Of a stretch of 64,000 nucleotides of DNA, positions 59,649 through 64,000 are shown in pieces. The stretch comes from Streptomyces sp. JB150 (lineage in GTDB: Bacteria > Actinomycetota > Actinomycetes > Streptomycetales > Streptomycetaceae), in assembly GCF_011193355.1 (NCBI RefSeq), contig NZ_CP049780.1, forward strand, positions 6,423,798 through 6,487,797, in the 5' to 3' direction. The notes under the pieces are model-generated. The model had not been told where the DNA came from, ran no database searches, and saw nothing but the letters and a program-made list of their open reading frames with translations. The stretch's first letter is position 1. Every line of letters starts with the position of its first letter. Position numbers and translations under genes: made by a program.

Positions 59649-60874
59649 GCGGAGACTCCTTCGGTGACGTTGCGGCCGCTGGCGGTGGATACGTCGAACT
59701 GGCCGGTTACGGCGGCGGTGATGAGGGCTTGGCGGCGCTCCTTCAAGAGATCGATTTGTTCGGACATGGCACGGCGAAGCATCTCTCGGCGCTCCAAGGC
59801 GTCTTCGATCCGCGCAGCGATTACTTCCTGTGCGGGCAATGACGGAACATCAAGATCAAGGTTAGCGATGTCGCCGAGCCCCAACCCAACCTTCGTTCCT
59901 CCATAACTGTTCATCCGTAGCGTCTGTTTTGACCGGGCGGACTTCAGTGCGTAGGCCAGCCACTTAGGGGAGCAGGTCGTCGGGTTGGGTCGGACGAGGG
60001 CGACGTGTTGGCTGACGTTTCCGTCAGCGCCACGTTCATCCACCAAGGCAACCGACCCAATATCTGCGGTGATGCTGACGAGGATGTCACCTACGTGAGT
60101 GCGAGACCTCTCGCGTTCCGGTCCGGGTTCGGCGTCGACGTAGAGCGAGTCCCGGAGGTCGAGCTGGATACCCCGCCTCGGAATGTTGGTGATCCGCAGG
60201 AACAAGCTGCCGCTGTCGGCAACGAGGTCACCCCAGCCGCGCGGGCCGCTTGTGATCTTCGTGGCCAGATGCTTGAGGCGAGCGGGCTGACCGCTGGCAC
60301 GATCAAGCATCTCAGTGACGACGCTGTCGTCGGATTGCTCCAGCAGGGCTGTTTGTCGGGTGCGGTGTGCAAGCAGGGCATCCATTCGGGCAGTTTCGGC
60401 GTCGAGGAAATCGGCGATGCGGTGTTGCTCTGCCAGTGGAGGCAGATTGATTTCCACAGCGCCGAGTTCTTCAGCATTGAGGTGAGATTGAGCTGCCCGA
60501 GAGCTTGCCAGCTTCATTTGTTCAACAGCAGCGGAGCTCAGCAGGGACCAGGCAGCGTACCTAGAGTCGATGGTGAGAGGAGTGACGCGCAGATCATATC
60601 CCGGAGCGCTTCCAGCCCACTCCCTGGGTACCCTCGCTGAATCTCCGGTGTGTGCGCCGCTCCGAACGACAAGAATTTCTCCTTCGGTCAGCAGGGGAGC
60701 CCTATTGAGGGGAAGATTTTCGGGCTTAGCCCGAAGAAGATCCTTTTCGGTGATTTGGCCGCGGGAGATGTTGGTTGCCCGGATAATGGGGATACCGGAC
60801 TCGGAAAGGGGTGGCGGTTGGCCAAGTCCGTATTGAATGCGAGCTACGCGTTTCAGTGGCGTCACAGCAATCAC
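59645..60874 (-). CDS. hsdS: Type I restriction-modification specificity subunit S
   Basis: A 409-residue HsdS with two target-recognition domains. TRD1 begins VTPLKRVARIQYG and ends at the conserved INLPPLAEQHRIADFLDAET. TRD2 begins SGQPARLKHLATKITSG and ends DVPSLPAQEVIAARIED followed by a coiled coil. HsdS fixes the DNA sequence recognised by both methylation and cleavage. GTG 60874 is chosen because GGAGGTGA lies just before it and it overlaps the hsdM stop. The TRD1-coding half is markedly less GC-rich than the neighbouring genes. Confidence 0.93.
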   Translation of the reverse strand: MIAVTPLKRVARIQYGLGQPPPLSESGIPIIRATNISRGQITEKDLLRAKPENLPLNRAPLLTEGEILVVRSGAHTGDSARVPREWAGSAPGYDLRVTPLTIDSRYAAWSLLSSAAVEQMKLASSRAAQSHLNAEELGAVEINLPPLAEQHRIADFLDAETARMDALLAHRTRQTALLEQSDDSVVTEMLDRASGQPARLKHLATKITSGPRGWGDLVADSGSLFLRITNIPRRGIQLDLRDSLYVDAEPGPERERSRTHVGDILVSITADIGSVALVDERGADGNVSQHVALVRPNPTTCSPKWLAYALKSARSKQTLRMNSYGGTKVGLGLGDIANLDLDVPSLPAQEVIAARIEDALERREMLRRAMSEQIDLLKERRQALITAAVTGQFDVSTASGRNVTEGVSA

Positions 60875-62862
60875 TCGGTCACCTCCGAGAGCAGGATCTG
60901 AATCTCTGCCTCCAGCGCCTTCAACTCCGCGTCGATCTCCGCCAGCGGCCGAGGCGGCTCGTACACGTAGAAGTGCCGCGTGAACGGGATCTCGTACCCG
61001 ATCTTCGTCTTGCTGTGGTCGATCCACGCGTCCGGCACGTGCGGGTGGACCTCCCGTGCCAGGTACTCTTCGACGTCCTCGCCCAGCGGCACGTTCTCGT
61101 AGTCCCGAAGCTCCGCGTCCGGCTCGGGCTCACCCTTGACGCGCTGCACCTCGCCCTCCGGGTCCCGCACCCCGATGACATCCCGCAACGCCTTGTTGAA
61201 CGGCGCCCCCGTCGGCCAGGTCCCGCCGGCCTGCACCACCGCGTCCTTCAACGCGAGCCAGGCCTCCTGCTTGGTGGCCCAGCTCGTGTCCATCAGGGAC
61301 TTAAACGCGTCCGTCAGCGCCGGAGCCTGCGGCAGCTTCTGGATCGGCTTGGACGCCTCCAGCGCGGCCAGCGTCTCCTCCGTGATCTCGAAGCGCAGCT
61401 TCAGCGGGCGTTCCACCGTGATCCGCTGGTAGCCGAAGTCCTCGTTGCGGAAGACCTTCACCTTGCCGTGCAGCGGGTGCTCCGGATCGTCCGCGACGGC
61501 CAGCGCCTCGCCGTACAGCTTGACCACCGTGGCGATGTGCTCCTTGCCCAGCTCCTTGCGCTTGTCGCCCAGCGACTTCCGCATCTTCTGCCACTGGTCG
61601 CGGGCGTCCAGCAGGACGACCTTGCCCTTGTGGTCCGGGCTCTTGCGGTTGGTCAGGATCCAGAAGTACGTCGAGATGCCGGTGTTGTAGAACAGCTGGT
61701 CCGGCAGGGCGACGATGCCCTCGAGCCAGTCGTTCTCCAGAATCCAGCGGCGGATCTCCGACTCGCCCGAGCCGGCCGCACCCGTGAAGAGCGGGGAGCC
61801 GTTGAAGACGATCGCCAGGCGCGAGCCGCCCTTGCCGTTGACGTCCACCGGCTTCATCTTGTCGATCATGTGCTGGAGGAACAGCAGCGAGCCGTCGTTG
61901 ATGCGCGGGAGCCCCGCGCCGAAGCGGCCGGCCTCGCCCAGCGCCTTGTGCTCGTGCTCGACCGCTTCCTTGACCTTCTTCCACTCCACACCGAACGGCG
62001 GGTTGGCCAGCATGTAGTCGAAGGTCTTGCGGGCGTGGCCGTCGTCGGAGAAGGAGTTGCCGAAGGCGATGTTCTCCGGGTCCTGGCCCTTGATCATCAG
62101 GTCGGACCGACAGATCGCCCATGATTCGGGGTTGAGCTCCTGCCCGTACACCTCGACCGTGGCGTCCGGGTTCAGGTCCTTGATGAGGTCGTCCATCGCG
62201 GAGAGCATGCCGCCCGTGCCGCAGGCCGGGTCGAGCACCGTGCGCACCGCGCCCGGCAACTGGAGCGCGTCACCGTCCGGGGCGACCAGCAGCCGCACCA
62301 TCAGCTGGATGACCTCACGCGGGGTGAAGTGCTCACCGGCCGTCTCGTTGGACTGCTCGGAGAAGCGGCGGATCAGCTCCTCGAAGATGTAGCCCATGTT
62401 GTGGTTGGGCACGACCTCGGGACGCAGGTCCAGGTCGGTGAACCTGCCGATGACCTGGTAGAGCAGCCCCGCGCCGTCCAGCCGCTTGATCTGCTGGGCG
62501 AACTCGAAGCGGTCCAGGACGCCGCGGGCGTTGTCGGAGAACGCCCCGACGTACACCGTGAGGTTCTTCGCCGCGTTCTGCGGGTCCGCCGCGATCTTCT
62601 TCAGGGTCAGGTTGGACCGGTTGTAGAAGGCGTGGCCCGAGGCCCGGCGCAGGAAGCGGTCCGGGTCGATGTCGCCGTCCTTGTACTGCTCCGCGATCTC
62701 GGCGACCTTCTCGCGGGTCGGTTCCAGCACGCACTCCAGTCGCCGCAGCACCGTGAACGGCAGGATGACCTTGCCGTAGTCGGACTGCTTGTAGTCCCCC
62801 CGCAGGAGGTCGGCGACGGACCACGCGTGGTTCGCCAACTCCGTGTGCTTACTGCTGTTCAA
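60871..62862 (-). CDS. hsdM: Type I restriction-modification N6-adenine methyltransferase subunit M
   Basis: An HsdM of about 663 residues. The N-terminal helical domain starts ELANHAWSVADLLRGDYKQSDYG. The SAM-binding motif is VLDPACGTGGML (residues ~209-220 in this numbering) and the catalytic motif is ANPPFGVEW. TTG 62862 is proposed because relatives begin a few residues before ANHAWSVADLL; an in-frame GTG at 62901 would add 13 residues. It methylates adenine in the target and protects host DNA. First gene of the M-S-R operon. Confidence 0.92.
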   Translation of the reverse strand: MNSSKHTELANHAWSVADLLRGDYKQSDYGKVILPFTVLRRLECVLEPTREKVAEIAEQYKDGDIDPDRFLRRASGHAFYNRSNLTLKKIAADPQNAAKNLTVYVGAFSDNARGVLDRFEFAQQIKRLDGAGLLYQVIGRFTDLDLRPEVVPNHNMGYIFEELIRRFSEQSNETAGEHFTPREVIQLMVRLLVAPDGDALQLPGAVRTVLDPACGTGGMLSAMDDLIKDLNPDATVEVYGQELNPESWAICRSDLMIKGQDPENIAFGNSFSDDGHARKTFDYMLANPPFGVEWKKVKEAVEHEHKALGEAGRFGAGLPRINDGSLLFLQHMIDKMKPVDVNGKGGSRLAIVFNGSPLFTGAAGSGESEIRRWILENDWLEGIVALPDQLFYNTGISTYFWILTNRKSPDHKGKVVLLDARDQWQKMRKSLGDKRKELGKEHIATVVKLYGEALAVADDPEHPLHGKVKVFRNEDFGYQRITVERPLKLRFEITEETLAALEASKPIQKLPQAPALTDAFKSLMDTSWATKQEAWLALKDAVVQAGGTWPTGAPFNKALRDVIGVRDPEGEVQRVKGEPEPDAELRDYENVPLGEDVEEYLAREVHPHVPDAWIDHSKTKIGYEIPFTRHFYVYEPPRPLAEIDAELKALEAEIQILLSEVTE

Positions 62863-62968
62863 CTGGATCCCCAGGTTCCTTCCGAAATGTCCCAACCCCA
62901 CCGTCCGAGGAGATCGGTCTGCCTAGGACGGTCCGACAAGTGTGGTCTATGTGTGAGAAGCGGTGTGC
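62863..62968. other. Gap between hsdM and the upstream methylase gene
   Basis: About 100 bp with a short inverted repeat (CCGTCC at ~62901, GGACGG at ~62927). The hsdM promoter should be here, but no clear boxes are seen. Confidence 0.35.
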
Positions 62969-64000
62969 CTAATGGGGTGCATCGCCACCCCGGCCACCCG
63001 CCTCCGCCGCGTCCCGCGACGGCAGCAGCTGCCCGCCCGTGAGCCCGCCCGCCAGCAGCCGTGCCGTCTCCTCCGCCAGCAGGGTCGCCCGCCGTGCCTC
63101 CGCCCGGAGCTCGTGCACGTGCCGGAACGCTTCCCCGTACCGCCGCTGCTCCTCCAGCGGCAGCAGGGGCACGCGCAGCCGGCCCGGGCTGACCGTCAGC
63201 ACCGTGCTGCCCGTCGACGCGCCCGCGATGTTCTCCTCCGCCCCCAGGAACCCGGCGAGGAACCAGGCGTCCAGGCGGGCCGGGTCCGGCCGGAACAGGT
63301 GGATGTGGGGGCCGAGCAGCGCCCCGGCGTCCTCGTCGCCCGCGACCCGGGCCATCGGGCCGTCCGCGCTCGCGACCGCCCGTACAAGGACGTCCCCGAC
63401 GGCGATCACGGGTGCCGTGTCGTCGGACAGCCCCGTCCGGTCGCCGGTGGGCCCTGACCCGGTCGCGATGTCCGAGCTGGTGAGCACCGCCCGAGTCTCG
63501 GGTCTCCCGCCCCCGTCGAACCCACCGCCTGCGGCCTTTGTGCGGGGGCGCACGCTGTCCGGTTGTGTCCGCAGCAGGGTGAGCGCCCCGCCACGCGCGA
63601 GGTCGGACGCGGTCGCCGTCCGCCACTCGCGGGCCGAGGCACCCGCGGCGCTCCAGCCCTCATGGCCCGCCGCCCGCGCGAGGGACCGCGCGGCCTCGGC
63701 GAGGTTCCGGCGCGCGGCGTCGACTTCGGCCGACAGTTCCGCCGGGTCGACCTCGGCCCGTGACGCCCGGACGAGCCGTGCCGGGGTCAGGTCCACCACG
63801 TCGTCCAGCAGATCCACCACGCCGACCGCGTGCGCGACACCGGGTTCGCCCTCGAAGGTGTCCGGGCTCTTCCTGAACGCCCGCCACGCGTCCAGGGCGC
63901 GCGCCGTGATTCCCTCCCAGTCGACGGAGGCGGAGCGGCTTTCGCCCCGCGTGCGCGCTGTCAGCGCCGTTCCCCCGCGTCCGGCCGCCGTCGCCGTGCC
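62969..64000 (-). CDS. N6-adenine DNA methylase, C-terminal part with HsdS-like region (partial at right edge)
   Basis: The open frame continues to the right edge, so ~343 C-terminal residues are seen and the catalytic motifs lie outside. The visible part begins with SVDWEGITARALDAWRAF and VGVVDLLDDVVDLTPARL, typical of large streptomycete N6-methylases. The last ~110 residues read FLAGFLGAEENIAGAS, GRLRVPLLPLEEQRRYGEAF and a coiled helix, the pattern of an HsdS recognition domain fused to the methylase. No restriction gene is adjacent to it. It may be an orphan methylase or part of another system beyond the window. Confidence 0.8.
   Translation of the reverse strand, partial: GTATAAGRGGTALTARTRGESRSASVDWEGITARALDAWRAFRKSPDTFEGEPGVAHAVGVVDLLDDVVDLTPARLVRASRAEVDPAELSAEVDAARRNLAEAARSLARAAGHEGWSAAGASAREWRTATASDLARGGALTLLRTQPDSVRPRTKAAGGGFDGGGRPETRAVLTSSDIATGSGPTGDRTGLSDDTAPVIAVGDVLVRAVASADGPMARVAGDEDAGALLGPHIHLFRPDPARLDAWFLAGFLGAEENIAGASTGSTVLTVSPGRLRVPLLPLEEQRRYGEAFRHVHELRAEARRATLLAEETARLLAGGLTGGQLLPSRDAAEAGGRGGDAPH

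Overview
The window is chromosomal DNA of a Streptomyces-like actinomycete. GC is very high, third codon positions are strongly G/C-biased, GTG starts and ATGA/GTGA start-stop overlaps are common, and many gene families are typical of the genus (DUF397/XRE/ATPase triad, PucR, DUF3618, streptogrisin, SCO3242-type prenyltransferase). No rRNA, integrase or complete insertion sequence is visible. There is one tRNA, Leu(GAG).

Layout. 1-7640: an Ebo-like operon (myo-inositol-phosphate-synthase-like 3' end, UbiA-type prenyltransferase, TIM-barrel isomerase, EboA, TatD-like EboB, EboE, EboF-like phosphodiesterase) plus a Tat-exported sugar phosphate isomerase-like protein. 7828-11582: tRNA-Leu, a MarR regulator, a three-gene DUF3618/holin-like envelope-stress cluster behind a SigB-like promoter, and a divergent universal stress protein. 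11660-17647: PucR, a 63-residue membrane protein, an amidase with a divergent AraC regulator, and an alpha/beta hydrolase with a divergent XRE regulator. 17650-19190: a decayed region with a GH15 pseudogene and a 38-bp perfect palindrome. 19189-21558: a lone StrB1/AGAT-type amidinotransferase and an ArsR-cation efflux pair.

21976-25914: an unrecognised, tightly coupled five-gene operon. It has a ~64-residue acidic-leader/basic-tail peptide, an orphan protein, two tandem paralogues and a cytoplasmic beta-lactamase-fold serine hydrolase. It is the best candidate for an undescribed system, possibly a RiPP-like pathway. 25933-29236: streptogrisin C-like protease and a Tat-exported PhoD phosphatase. 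29413-34842: a peptide/nickel-type ABC importer with a repeat insertion in one ATPase. 35056-36945: an ABC exporter half-transporter. 37065-40101: cbiMNQO cobalt importer under a B12 riboswitch, with a recognisable promoter. 40318-47388: an exported glycerophosphodiester phosphodiesterase and a hydroxyproline catabolic cluster (three-subunit D-hydroxyproline dehydrogenase, deaminase, epimerase, GntR regulator).

47467-50707: a RlaP-type nucleotidyltransferase and an EF-G paralogue preceded by a 34-codon ORF and four 16-bp repeats. 50865-64000: a defence/signalling block. It contains a RelE-like/UvrD fusion helicase, a soluble Ser/Thr kinase with a TPR-like tail, a HATPase/XRE/DUF397 triad, a complete type I restriction-modification operon (hsdM-hsdS-hsdR), and the C-terminal part of a second N6-adenine methylase that runs off the right edge.
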